Shown piece by piece: positions 1-7,058 of a stretch of 13,790 nt of DNA. Source of the DNA: an uncultured Collinsella sp. (GTDB lineage: Bacteria > Actinomycetota > Coriobacteriia > Coriobacteriales > Coriobacteriaceae); assembly GCA_900754445.1 (NCBI GenBank), contig CAAECW010000064.1, positions 1 through 13,790 of the forward strand. Reading direction: 5' to 3'. The position numbers and the translations under genes are program-made. How positions within the stretch are numbered: position 1 is the stretch's first letter; each line of letters opens with the position of its first letter. The notes below the pieces were generated by a model. The model made no database searches and was not told the origin of the DNA. It was given only the letters and a program-made list of their open reading frames with translations.

Positions 1-17
1 CGTGAAAGAGGAGGGAA

Positions 18-33
18 GCGTACTTCGGTACGC
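18..33. other. Short hairpin with UUCG tetraloop
   Basis: A perfect 6-base inverted repeat, GCGTAC and GTACGC, closes a TTCG loop. Read on the plus strand this is the exceptionally stable C(UUCG)G tetraloop. No T-run follows it. It may be the 3' end structure of a plus-strand gene lying left of the window, or part of an intergenic element. Nothing coding is seen in bases 1-117. Confidence 0.4.
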
Positions 34-72
34 GACCGACGATTGAACGTCAGATTGCCGCTTAGGGGCGTT

Positions 73-114
73 TGCAGCGTCGAGCAGTTACGGCGTTTGG
101 CAAAACGCCGTAAC
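73..114. repeat. Dispersed palindromic repeat, family B, copy 1
   Basis: Positions 87-98 and 103-114 form a perfect 12-base inverted repeat (GTTACGGCGTTT and its complement) around a 4-base GGCA loop. The preceding 14 bases start with TGCAGCGTCG. The whole 42-base unit recurs without gaps at 12855-12896, with 38 of 42 positions identical. This copy begins 3 bases past the prfA stop codon, so it could end or stabilise the prfA transcript, although no U-tract follows on the minus strand. Confidence 0.75.
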
Positions 115-117
115 CCA

Positions 118-1185
118 CTACACAGCCTGTGCCAGCTTCTCGGCTCGCTCGGCGGCGGCGAGCGCCTCGATGACGGTGCCGAGCTGATCGCCCAGAAGGA
201 CGCCGTTGTAGGTGGAGTTGAAACCGATGCGGTGATCGGTCACGCGGTCCTGGGGCTGGTTGTAGGTACGGATCTTCTCGGAACGGTTGCCGTGGCCGAT
301 TTGGCTCTGGCGCTCGGCACCGAGCTCGGCCTGCTGCTTCTCGAGTTCCATCTCGTACAGACGGGCGCGCAGCATCTGCATGCAGACCTCGCGGTTCTGG
401 ATCTGGGAACGCTGCTCCTGCGACTGCACCACGGTGTTGGTGGGCAGGTGGGTGATGCGCACGGCGGAGTAGGTGGTGTTAACGCACTGACCGCCAGGGC
501 CGGAGGCGCAGTAGGTGTCGATGCGCAGGTCGGACTGGTTGATCTGGACGTCGATCTCCTCGGCCTCGGGAAGTACGGCGACGGTAGCCGTGGAGGTCTG
601 AATGCGGCCCTGGGACTCAGTCTTGGGAACGCGCTGGACGCGGTGCACGCCGGACTCGAACTTCATGACGGAGTAGACGCGGTCGCCCTCGACCTTGAAC
701 TCGATGGACTTAAAGCCACCGGCCTCGCTGGGGCTGGAGTCGAGCACGGTAGTCTTCCAGCCGCGCGACTCGCAAAAGCGCTGGTACATCTTGTACAGAT
801 CGCCGGCGAAGATGGCCGCCTCGTCGCCACCGGCGGCGGAGCGGATCTCGACGATGGTGTTCTTGTCGTCGTTGGGGTCACTCGGGATGAGCATGTACTT
901 AATGTCTTCCTCGAGCTGGGGAAGCTTGGCCTCGTTTTCGGAGATGTCCATCTGGAGCATCTCCTTCTCATCGGCATCGGTGGTATCGTGCAGCATTTCC
1001 TTGGCAGCCTCGATGTCATCGAGCGCGCCGATGTACTCGCGCGAGGCGGCAATGAGGTCGGACTGGTGCGCGTACTCCTTGTTGAGACGCGTGAACTCCT
1101 TGATATCGGAGGCGACGGCCGGGTCGGAAAGCTTCTTCTCGAGCTCCTCGTAGGCCTTGATGATCTTTTCGAGCTTGTCGCGCAT
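118..1185 (-). CDS. prfA: Peptide chain release factor 1
   Basis: This is release factor 1, which reads UAA and UAG in the ribosomal A site and triggers hydrolysis of peptidyl-tRNA. The product is 355 residues, close to the usual length of about 360. The codon-reading tripeptide is PKT at residues 187-189, which fits the PxT of RF1 and not the SPF of RF2. The catalytic GGQ is at 231-233 within SGPGGQCVNTT. The start ATG at 1185 follows AAAGGAG with good spacing. A longer reading frame runs upstream to 1359, but its extra 58 residues are low-complexity and lack a ribosome site. No prmC (the GGQ methyltransferase that often follows prfA) is visible in the 117 bases downstream. Just after GGQ the sequence reads CVNTTYSAV, with Tyr where many RF1s have Asp. 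The stop codon is TAG. Bases 1186-1380 upstream are non-coding; I see no clear promoter there beyond AT-rich TATATG and TATCAT tracts near 1340-1372. Confidence 0.97.
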   Translation of the reverse strand: MRDKLEKIIKAYEELEKKLSDPAVASDIKEFTRLNKEYAHQSDLIAASREYIGALDDIEAAKEMLHDTTDADEKEMLQMDISENEAKLPQLEEDIKYMLIPSDPNDDKNTIVEIRSAAGGDEAAIFAGDLYKMYQRFCESRGWKTTVLDSSPSEAGGFKSIEFKVEGDRVYSVMKFESGVHRVQRVPKTESQGRIQTSTATVAVLPEAEEIDVQINQSDLRIDTYCASGPGGQCVNTTYSAVRITHLPTNTVVQSQEQRSQIQNREVCMQMLRARLYEMELEKQQAELGAERQSQIGHGNRSEKIRTYNQPQDRVTDHRIGFNSTYNGVLLGDQLGTVIEALAAAERAEKLAQAV

Positions 1186-1380
1186 GACGGACTCCTTTAT
1201 ATGCGTGAAGGCGAAAATCGGCAGAATTGATGGGGCGCGGGGCGCCGCTGCGGGGGTAAGTCCAGCTAGAGCATGTCGATCTTCAGATACATGCGCATCC
1301 CTTCGCGTATGGGGTACATAGTTGCGGTCTAACCCATATATGATAGCGTGCGCAGGCAAACCTGCATATAACCCGCACGG

Positions 1381-1413
1381 AATCCGACAAAGGGACAGTC
1401 CCTTTGCCGGATT
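1381..1413. repeat. Dispersed palindrome, family A, copy 1 (variant outer stem)
   Basis: This 33-base imperfect palindrome has the core CAAAGGGAC-AG-GTCCC-type arms of the family. Read on the minus strand the core is CAAAGGGACTGTCCCTTTG. The outer stem is CCGGC/GTCGG where other copies have TGTGAC/GTCACA, so the sequence changed while pairing was kept (one G-U wobble on the minus-strand RNA). It abuts the M20 peptidase stop codon with no gap and could act as its 3' end hairpin, although no T-tract follows. Confidence 0.8.
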
Positions 1414-2829
1414 CTAAAGCGTATGGATCAGGGCGACGAGGAAGCGGACACCCTGGAGGTAGGCGCGGCGGGTGATGCGCTCGTTGGTGCCGTGAACGCC
1501 GCGGTCGCACTCGTCATCGTCGACCACAAACGCCGAAAAACGAATGCACTCGGGACAAATGCGCTGGTAGTTAGCAGCATCGGTCGCGCCGATCACGGTC
1601 GAAGGGACAATCGCCAACGGCTCGGATGATCCGTTTTCCTCCGTCCCCTTTGGATCACGGAAATAGCGGGCGGCGATGGAGCGAACCGCCTCGAGTCCCG
1701 GTCCGCCGATGCGCGGAGACGGCGAGGGTTCGGAGCTGCCGGGGCCTAGCTCCACTTCGACACGACCGGCAAGGCCCGCCGCGGCAACGGCCTCGCGGCA
1801 GCGAGTAGCGACATCGGCCACGCCCGTGCCCTCGAGCATGCGGAAGTTGATATTGGCCCACATATCCTGCGGCATCACGTTAGCACCGGTGCTGCCGCCC
1901 TCAATCTGCGTGGGCGCGCAGGTGGTCGTCACCAGCGGATAGAGCTTTTTGCTGGCGAGGCAATCGCGGACAATGGCACCCCCGTTGGCGGCAATTTCAT
2001 CCGCCGTGTAGAGCCCCAGCTCGACGAGCTGCGCGGCAAGCAGGTCGGTCACGCGCGTCGGCCATTCGATATCGCAGATTGCGGTGATGGCACGGCTCAG
2101 CACCTCGAGCGATGTGCCGCCGTAGGGGTTGGACGAATGCCCGCCCTCACTCTTCGTCTTGAGCACGATATCGGCATAGCCCTTCTCCGCGAGGTCGGCA
2201 TGCATAAGCCAGCCCTCGCCCGCGCCATACTCGGCAGCCGAAACAATACGGTAGTCACCCTCGTCGATCAGATATTCAAGTTCAACGCCACGCTCCTCGA
2301 GCACACGACCGATCGCCCCCGCACCGAACTGCGTGGTTTCCTCGTCCTGGCCAAAAGCCAGCAGCAGGGTGCGCTCGTGCTCCCAGCCGTGGGCCAGCGC
2401 ATACTCAACCGCCTCGAGAATGCCTGCGACCTGGTCTTTCATATCGATGGCGCCGCGACCCCAAATGTAGGTGTCGTCCACATGTCCGCTAAAGGGGGCA
2501 TGCGCCCAATCGTCCTCGGTGCCGGGTACCACGGGAACCACGTCCATGTGGCCCATGAGCATGACGGGTTTGAGGGCGGGGTCGGAACCGCCAAGCGTCA
2601 CCAGCAGCGAATGGTCGACAAGCTCGACCTCGCCCACCGCGAACACGCGCGGCCAGGCCTGCTGCATATAGGCGCGCAGGTCGTCGAACGGCTGCCAGTT
2701 CACCGCCTCGGCATCCATGCTCGAGATGGTCGGAAACGACAGCACGCGGCCCAGGCGCTCGCACGCGCCAGCTTCGTCTAAATCGGCAAAATCATCCTCA
2801 TGCGCAAAGAAGCGCCAAACCTCGGCCAT
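1414..2829 (-). CDS. M20-family metallopeptidase (CPS1/PM20D1 type)
   Basis: This is a probable di-zinc amidohydrolase or carboxypeptidase of the M20 family, 471 residues. The metal and catalytic motifs are in order. They are GHMDVVPV at 93-100 (His94, Asp96), WGRGAIDMK at 123-131 (bridging Asp129), QDEETT at 161-166 (Glu163 as general base, Glu164 as ligand), LIDEGD near 187-192, and GVHGTNE at 445-451 (His446). The dimerisation (lid) domain spans roughly 218-335 and includes SEGGHSSNPYGG. The GHMDVVPV and WGRGAIDMK wording fits the branch containing yeast Gly-X carboxypeptidase and PM20D1, which act on peptides or N-acyl amino acids. There is no signal peptide, so it is probably cytoplasmic. 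The ATG at 2829 has AAAGGAT about 8 bases upstream; an in-frame ATG at 2883 lacks a good site. It lies 72 bases downstream of the ABC importer ATPase on the same strand, so it may process what the importer brings in. The exact substrate cannot be read from sequence. Confidence 0.92.
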   Translation of the reverse strand: MAEVWRFFAHEDDFADLDEAGACERLGRVLSFPTISSMDAEAVNWQPFDDLRAYMQQAWPRVFAVGEVELVDHSLLVTLGGSDPALKPVMLMGHMDVVPVVPGTEDDWAHAPFSGHVDDTYIWGRGAIDMKDQVAGILEAVEYALAHGWEHERTLLLAFGQDEETTQFGAGAIGRVLEERGVELEYLIDEGDYRIVSAAEYGAGEGWLMHADLAEKGYADIVLKTKSEGGHSSNPYGGTSLEVLSRAITAICDIEWPTRVTDLLAAQLVELGLYTADEIAANGGAIVRDCLASKKLYPLVTTTCAPTQIEGGSTGANVMPQDMWANINFRMLEGTGVADVATRCREAVAAAGLAGRVEVELGPGSSEPSPSPRIGGPGLEAVRSIAARYFRDPKGTEENGSSEPLAIVPSTVIGATDAANYQRICPECIRFSAFVVDDDECDRGVHGTNERITRRAYLQGVRFLVALIHTL

Positions 2830-2853
2830 GACATCCTTTCGATTGTGATGACG

Positions 2854-2878
2854 AGGGCCGCCCCACCGGAGCGGCCCT
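2854..2878 (-). other. Intercistronic hairpin between ABC importer and peptidase
   Basis: AGGGCCGC at 2854-2861 and GCGGCCCT at 2871-2878 form a perfect 8-base GC-rich stem with a 9-base loop. It starts about 24 bases after the ATPase stop codon and lies just upstream of the peptidase ribosome site. No T-run follows, so it is more likely a processing, stability or partial attenuation element than a full terminator. Confidence 0.5.
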
Positions 2879-2901
2879 GCCACGTAAGCGTTTGCGGTCG
2901 G

Positions 2902-3687
2902 TTATTTGTCCTCGAGATAACGCGAGAGGAACTCGCGAGTGCGCTGGTGCTTGGGGTTGCCGAAGAGCTCGGCCGGCGCGGCGTCCTCGAGGACCACGCC
3001 CTTGTCCATAAAGACCACGCGATCGGACACGGTTCGGGCAAAGGCCATCTCGTGCGTGACGACGACCATGGTCATGCCGTCGGCAGCGAGCTTGCGCATG
3101 ACCTCGAGCACCTCTCCCACGATCTCGGGGTCGAGTGCGGAGGTCGGCTCGTCGAACAGCATGATCTGCGGATTCATGCACAGGGCACGAGCGATGGCCA
3201 CGCGCTGTTTTTGGCCACCGGACAGGCGGCCCACGGCGGCGTGCGCAAACTTTTCGAGTCCCACGCTCGTCAGATGCTCCATCGCGACCTTCTCGGCCTC
3301 GGCCTTGCTCATCTTTTTGAGCGTGACGGGCGCGAGCGTGCAGTTGTCGAGCACATCCATGTTGTTGAACAGGTTGAAGCCCTGGAACACCATGCCGATG
3401 TCCTCGCGGAGTTTATTGATATTGCAGCGCTCGGCCGTAAGGTCCTGGCCGTGGAACCAGATGTGGCCCGCGTCCGGGGTCTCGAGCAGGTTGAGGCAGC
3501 GCAGGAAGGTCGACTTGCCCGAGCCCGAGGCGCCGATGATGGTGACGACCTCGCCGGGGTTAACGGACAGGTCGATGCCCTTGAGCACCTCGAGCGAGCC
3601 GAAGCTCTTGCGCAGGCCCTCGACGCGAATGAGCGGCTCATTGGTCTGTGCGGCGGCCGCAACGCCGGTAGTGGCGGTATCTGCCAT
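2902..3687 (-). CDS. Polar amino-acid ABC importer, ATP-binding protein
   Basis: This is the nucleotide-binding subunit of a PAAT-type (GlnQ/HisP-like) importer, 261 residues. The Walker A is GASGSGKST at 52-60, the Q-loop FQ at 101-102, the signature LSGGQ at 155-159, the Walker B IMLFDE at 175-180 and the switch His at 212 in THEM. SALDPE follows Walker B, as is usual in this family. The ATG at 3687 is preceded by GAGGAG with 7 bases of spacing. A longer frame to 3762 would overlap the permease gene and adds no recognisable domain, so I rejected it. It starts 22 bases after the permease stop codon and acts on the cytoplasmic face of that permease. Amino-acid specificity is not readable from the ATPase. 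Confidence 0.96.
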   Translation of the reverse strand: MADTATTGVAAAAQTNEPLIRVEGLRKSFGSLEVLKGIDLSVNPGEVVTIIGASGSGKSTFLRCLNLLETPDAGHIWFHGQDLTAERCNINKLREDIGMVFQGFNLFNNMDVLDNCTLAPVTLKKMSKAEAEKVAMEHLTSVGLEKFAHAAVGRLSGGQKQRVAIARALCMNPQIMLFDEPTSALDPEIVGEVLEVMRKLAADGMTMVVVTHEMAFARTVSDRVVFMDKGVVLEDAAPAELFGNPKHQRTREFLSRYLEDK

Positions 3688-3709
3688 GATGATTCTCCTC
3701 GTCTTGAGC

Positions 3710-4858
3710 CTAGTTGGAGCTGGGCAACGTGGCCGGAGCCTCGGCACCAAGTTTTTTGCCAAAGGCCTCGAGCAGGCGGCTCGCCACGAGCGTCAGGATC
3801 AGGTAGACCACGAGCGCCACGCAGTAGACCTCCATCTGGCGGTAGTACACGCCGGCGACGGTGGTGGTGGCGTACATGAGGTCGAACACGCCGATGACCG
3901 AGAGCACCGACGAGTCCTTGATGTTGATGATGAGCTCGTTGGTGAGCGCCGGAATCGCGTTTTTAATGCCCTGGGGGAACACGACCTTGCGCATAGACTG
4001 CCACTGCGACAGACCCAGCGAACGCGCCGCCTCGGCCTGGCCGGGGTCGATGGACTCGATGCCGCCGCGCAGGACCTCCATCATGTAGGCGGTGGAATTG
4101 AGCGAGATGGTGACGAGGCCGGCGGTGAAGGTACTCCAGATCTGGTTGGCCTGGGCGGTCTCGAAGCCCATGCCGCGCAAAACGGTGAAACCCGCGTAAT
4201 AGATGAGCAGGCCCTGGACCATCATGGGCGTGCCGCGCACGATGGTGGAGTAGATGGTCGCAAAGCCGCGGCCAATGCTCTTAAAGAAGCGCACCAGGTC
4301 GTTATCCACGCGATCGAAGGTCTGAATACGCAGGAACACAAAGAGCAAAGCCAGGAAAAAGGCGATGACGGTGCCGAAGGTGGCAAGCGCGATGGTGATC
4401 TCGATGCCGCGGATAAAGAAGTCCCCGCTCTTGTAGGTCATGTAGACCAGGCTCGACAAAAAGTCGCTGGGGTTGGAGTCCGAGACGATGCTCACCTGTA
4501 CCAGGTCGATAAACGACATGACGCAGCGGTCCACGAAAAAGATCGCCGCGATGGCAACCACGACATAGCTGCCCAAGCGTGCGCCACGACGGAAGCGCTC
4601 GGATGCGAACGGCGACGTTTCGCGATAGTCATTCCAGTGCATGAGTTTGGTGACGAGCGCCGCCGCCGACACGACGAGCCAGGCCCAAAGGATTGCCCAA
4701 AGGCAATCCTGGAAGATACCGGTGGGGGCCAAGAAGCTCAGCGGTGTGGGGTTGCGCTGGCTAAACGCCAGGCCGAGCGCCGCAATGACGCTCGTGCCCA
4801 GGTACACATAACGATGGTCGGCCTTGATAAAGGAGGCCAGACGATTGATGGTTTTCAT
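3710..4858 (-). CDS. Polar amino-acid ABC importer, permease with N-terminal membrane extension
   Basis: This is the membrane subunit of the importer, 382 residues, against about 220 for a typical HisM/GlnP permease. The C-terminal part (about 150-365) is the canonical domain. It contains the EAA loop at 276-296 (EAARSLGLSQWQ...), which docks onto the ATPase, and VRGTPMMVQ at 207-215. The first 150 residues hold about three extra hydrophobic segments (near 18-32, 50-70 and 96-110) and a charged loop. They resemble no binding domain that I recognise. The ATG at 4858 has GGGAGG just upstream, and the gene starts 9 bases after the stop codon of the binding-protein gene, so the two are co-transcribed. 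One permease gene suggests a homodimeric channel. Confidence 0.93.
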   Translation of the reverse strand: MKTINRLASFIKADHRYVYLGTSVIAALGLAFSQRNPTPLSFLAPTGIFQDCLWAILWAWLVVSAAALVTKLMHWNDYRETSPFASERFRRGARLGSYVVVAIAAIFFVDRCVMSFIDLVQVSIVSDSNPSDFLSSLVYMTYKSGDFFIRGIEITIALATFGTVIAFFLALLFVFLRIQTFDRVDNDLVRFFKSIGRGFATIYSTIVRGTPMMVQGLLIYYAGFTVLRGMGFETAQANQIWSTFTAGLVTISLNSTAYMMEVLRGGIESIDPGQAEAARSLGLSQWQSMRKVVFPQGIKNAIPALTNELIINIKDSSVLSVIGVFDLMYATTTVAGVYYRQMEVYCVALVVYLILTLVASRLLEAFGKKLGAEAPATLPSSN

Positions 4859-4867
4859 GCTGCCTCC

Positions 4868-5794
4868 CTATGCCGGCTGACGATCGAGGCACGCGTCCCA
4901 CATTTGGTCGCGCTCCTCTTGGCTAATGCCCTTGAGTGTCTTGTCGATGAGCTTAAGCAGCTTGTCCGAGCCCTTGCGGCAGCCGACGTTTGCCGCGACC
5001 TCCTGCTTAAAGCCCTCGCCCTCAGCAAAATGAATAGGGACAATGCCCGGATTTTGGGCCATATAGCCCTTCTCGTTCTCGGTGTTGTAGGTCACGGCGT
5101 CGCACGTGCCCTGCAGCAGGTTCGAGAACACCGTGGGGACCGAATCGACCGGGTTTTTGTGCACAACGCCCGGAATCTCGTCGATGACGGTATCGAGCAT
5201 AGTGTCCTTTTGCCCGAGCACCGTGGCGCCGCTAAAGTCGCTGAGCTTGGTCGCATTCTGGTAGGGCGAGCCCTCTTTTACGAACAGACCAAAGTAGCCA
5301 ATGAAATACGGATCGGAGAAGCCGACGGACTCCTCGCGCTCGGGCGTGGCGCTCATGCCGGCGATGATGAGGTCGATCTGGCCGTTGTTGAGCGAATCGA
5401 TGAGACCCGAGAAGCTCTGTTTGACGGCAACGGGCTCGCCGCCGAGGGCCTTGCAGACGATCTTGGCGATCTGTACGTCGTAGCCGTCGGCATAGGCGCC
5501 CTGCACGTTGTCGATGGGGATGGTGTACTCGCTGGCCTCGGAGACCTGCCAGTTGTACGGAGCGTAGGCCGCCTCCATGCCAATGCGGATCTTGTCCTTG
5601 CCGATCACGGAATCGGACAGGTCGTCGCGACCGCCACCCGTCGTGGGCTGAACTACTTCCAGCGTGGAGGGACGCTGGCAACCGGCAAGTGCGCCGGCGA
5701 CGACAGAAGCGCTCGCAGCGAGAGCGCTACCCAAAAAGATGCGACGGCTGCATATCGGCTGGACATGCGTGCCGCGCTGTTGTCGAGATTGCAT
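4868..5794 (-). CDS. Amino-acid ABC importer, substrate-binding lipoprotein (SBP_bac_3 type)
   Basis: This is the extracellular solute-binding protein of the importer, 308 residues. Its N-terminus carries SRRIFLG at 16-22, a twin-arginine-like motif, then a hydrophobic stretch and a lipobox LAGC at 36-39, so Cys39 should be lipid-modified and anchor it outside the membrane. The mature part starts with KIRIGMEAAYAPYNW (68-82). It contains NGQIDLIIAGMSATPER (137-153) and FSDPYF (159-164), hallmarks of family 3 amino-acid binding proteins. The ATG at 5794 has GGGAAGG upstream. It is the first gene of the operon. The best promoter I can find on the minus strand is a poor TTGTGC/TATTAA pair near 5875-5910, so I do not list one. 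What it binds (polar amino acid, conjugate or small peptide) is not determined. Confidence 0.94.
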   Translation of the reverse strand: MQSRQQRGTHVQPICSRRIFLGSALAASASVVAGALAGCQRPSTLEVVQPTTGGGRDDLSDSVIGKDKIRIGMEAAYAPYNWQVSEASEYTIPIDNVQGAYADGYDVQIAKIVCKALGGEPVAVKQSFSGLIDSLNNGQIDLIIAGMSATPEREESVGFSDPYFIGYFGLFVKEGSPYQNATKLSDFSGATVLGQKDTMLDTVIDEIPGVVHKNPVDSVPTVFSNLLQGTCDAVTYNTENEKGYMAQNPGIVPIHFAEGEGFKQEVAANVGCRKGSDKLLKLIDKTLKGISQEERDQMWDACLDRQPA

Positions 5795-5939
5795 CTGGTG
5801 CCTTCCCTATTTCGTTTTGCTGACAATAAGACAGGATATACGCCCGCAACCAGCAGCGCGGCATGTGCGCGAAAAATTAATAGACACACGAGGACGATTG
5901 GCACAAAGCAACCTGTCCCCCACGCACCACTTGGCATGA

Positions 5940-5980
5940 AAAAGGCAAGGCATAGACCTTCTGGTCATGCCTTGCCTTTT
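5940..5980 (-). terminator. Strong intrinsic terminator after the epimerase gene
   Basis: AAAAGGCAAGGCAT at 5940-5953 and its perfect complement at 5967-5980 form a 14-base stem. The stem is extended inwards by GACC-TTCT-GGTC with one bulged A. On the minus strand the stem ends in a run of five T. It lies about 70 bases past the epimerase stop codon and insulates the ABC operon from upstream transcription. The A/T-flanked stem could also work in the other direction. Confidence 0.88.
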
Positions 5981-6024
5981 GAATGACAAATTGTCGCTCT
6001 GGTCGGCGCGCAGCGTCGACCAGC

Positions 6025-6046
6025 CCGCCGTTCGTCAGAACGGCGG
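6025..6046 (-). other. Hairpin just after the epimerase stop codon
   Basis: CCGCCGTTC at 6025-6033 and GAACGGCGG at 6038-6046 make a perfect 9-base stem with a 4-base loop, 5 bases past the TAG. No T-run follows. It may be a 3' end stabiliser ahead of the true terminator at 5940-5980. Confidence 0.5.
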
Positions 6047-6051
6047 AACCT

Positions 6052-6945
6052 CTAGAGCAAGGTGACGCTAAAGCTGCGTTTATCGGTAGCGCCGGGGGCC
6101 AAGGTGATGGTGTTGACCTTGTGCTCAAAGACGTCGTCCTCGGTGGACATGGTGGTGTGACCGGTCCAAGGCTCGAGCGCCACAAACGGAGCGTCGTTGG
6201 CGGCAGACCACACGCCGATGTACTTAAAGCCTTCAAAGTCGATCTTGACGCCGTGGCCCGACTTGCGGCCGCGCAGCGTGAGCGTGGAGCCCGGGGTATC
6301 GGTGAACATGATGGCGTCGTTATCGAAGCTGCGGTGCGTGATGGGCAGCACGTCCGAGTTATCGGGGGCCTTGTAGCTACCCTCGAACGTCATAAGGCCA
6401 TCGGGCGTGATGACGGGGGCCTCGTTAGTCCAAGCCTCGGTAAACGCCAGCTCGTAATCCTCGAACGCCTCGTCCTCGGCACCGGGGGCGGGCACGTTAA
6501 ATGCGGGGTGGCCGCCCACCGAGAACGGCAGGTCCACGTCGCCGGTATTGGTGACGGCAAAGGTCTGCGTGAGGGTGGCGTCGCCGGTCAGGGCATAGGT
6601 CATGTTGAGCTTAAAGTGGAACGGAAAGGCCTTGAGCGACTCGGGCGTATCGGTGATCTCGTAAGTTACCGAGGAGCCGTCCTCCGAAACCTCGACCAGC
6701 TCGTGCTCGACGATGCGCGCAAGTCCGTGGCGCGGCATCTCGCAGGTGCCGGCCGCAGACGTTGCCGTGTTGTTGCGCAGCGAACCCACAATGGGGAACA
6801 GGATGGGCGCATGCTTGCCCCAAAAGGCGGGGTCGCCCTGCCACAGATACTCGTTGCCGTTGAGGGCAAGGCTCGTGAGCTGGGCGCCCATGGAATCGAT
6901 GGCCGCGGTGAGGCCGCCGCGCTTGATGGTAGTGACGGTAGACAT
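6052..6945 (-). CDS. Aldose 1-epimerase family protein (LacX-like)
   Basis: This is a galactose-mutarotase-fold protein of 297 residues, probably interconverting the alpha and beta anomers of a sugar or sugar phosphate in the cytoplasm. Visible family marks are WGKHAPILFPIVGSL at 42-56, PRHGLAR at 71-77 (His73), SVGGHPAFN at 142-150 (His146) and ALEPWTG at 256-262 (Glu258). The two His and the Glu fit the catalytic set of the superfamily. The ATG at 6945 follows GGAGG with about 7 bases of spacing; an in-frame ATG at 6969 lies upstream of this ribosome site and was rejected. It stands alone between two terminating structures and the unknown membrane-protein gene, so its sugar cannot be inferred from neighbours. 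Confidence 0.92.
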   Translation of the reverse strand: MSTVTTIKRGGLTAAIDSMGAQLTSLALNGNEYLWQGDPAFWGKHAPILFPIVGSLRNNTATSAAGTCEMPRHGLARIVEHELVEVSEDGSSVTYEITDTPESLKAFPFHFKLNMTYALTGDATLTQTFAVTNTGDVDLPFSVGGHPAFNVPAPGAEDEAFEDYELAFTEAWTNEAPVITPDGLMTFEGSYKAPDNSDVLPITHRSFDNDAIMFTDTPGSTLTLRGRKSGHGVKIDFEGFKYIGVWSAANDAPFVALEPWTGHTTMSTEDDVFEHKVNTITLAPGATDKRSFSVTLL

Positions 6946-6965
6946 GCTACTTCCTCCAAAAGTAA

Positions 6966-6988
6966 ACAATAGTGTCGAGGGCTATTGT
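6966..6988. promoter_or_regulatory. Operator-like inverted repeat upstream of the epimerase gene
   Basis: ACAATAG at 6966-6972 and CTATTGT at 6982-6988 are perfect 7-base inverted arms separated by 9 bases, 21 bases before the ATG. The size and place suit a repressor site or a leader hairpin. No regulator gene is adjacent, and a clear -35/-10 pair is not visible. Confidence 0.35.
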
Positions 6989-7058
6989 CCCACTCTTGGC
7001 GGCGGGACGGGACGGCAGGCGATTATTGAGTAGCCATAGCGAAATGAGCGGCGAGCGC

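Noticed and set aside
43..1230. A 395-codon plus-strand frame opposite prfA
   Set aside because: It is the mirror of prfA codon bias, a Leu/Gly/Val-rich product with no family features and no ribosome site.
2939..5986. A 1015-codon open frame on the plus strand
   Set aside because: It lies antisense to the whole ABC operon, which has clear motifs and ribosome sites. The frame stays open because of GC-rich codon bias and scarcity of stop codons, and its product has no recognisable domain.
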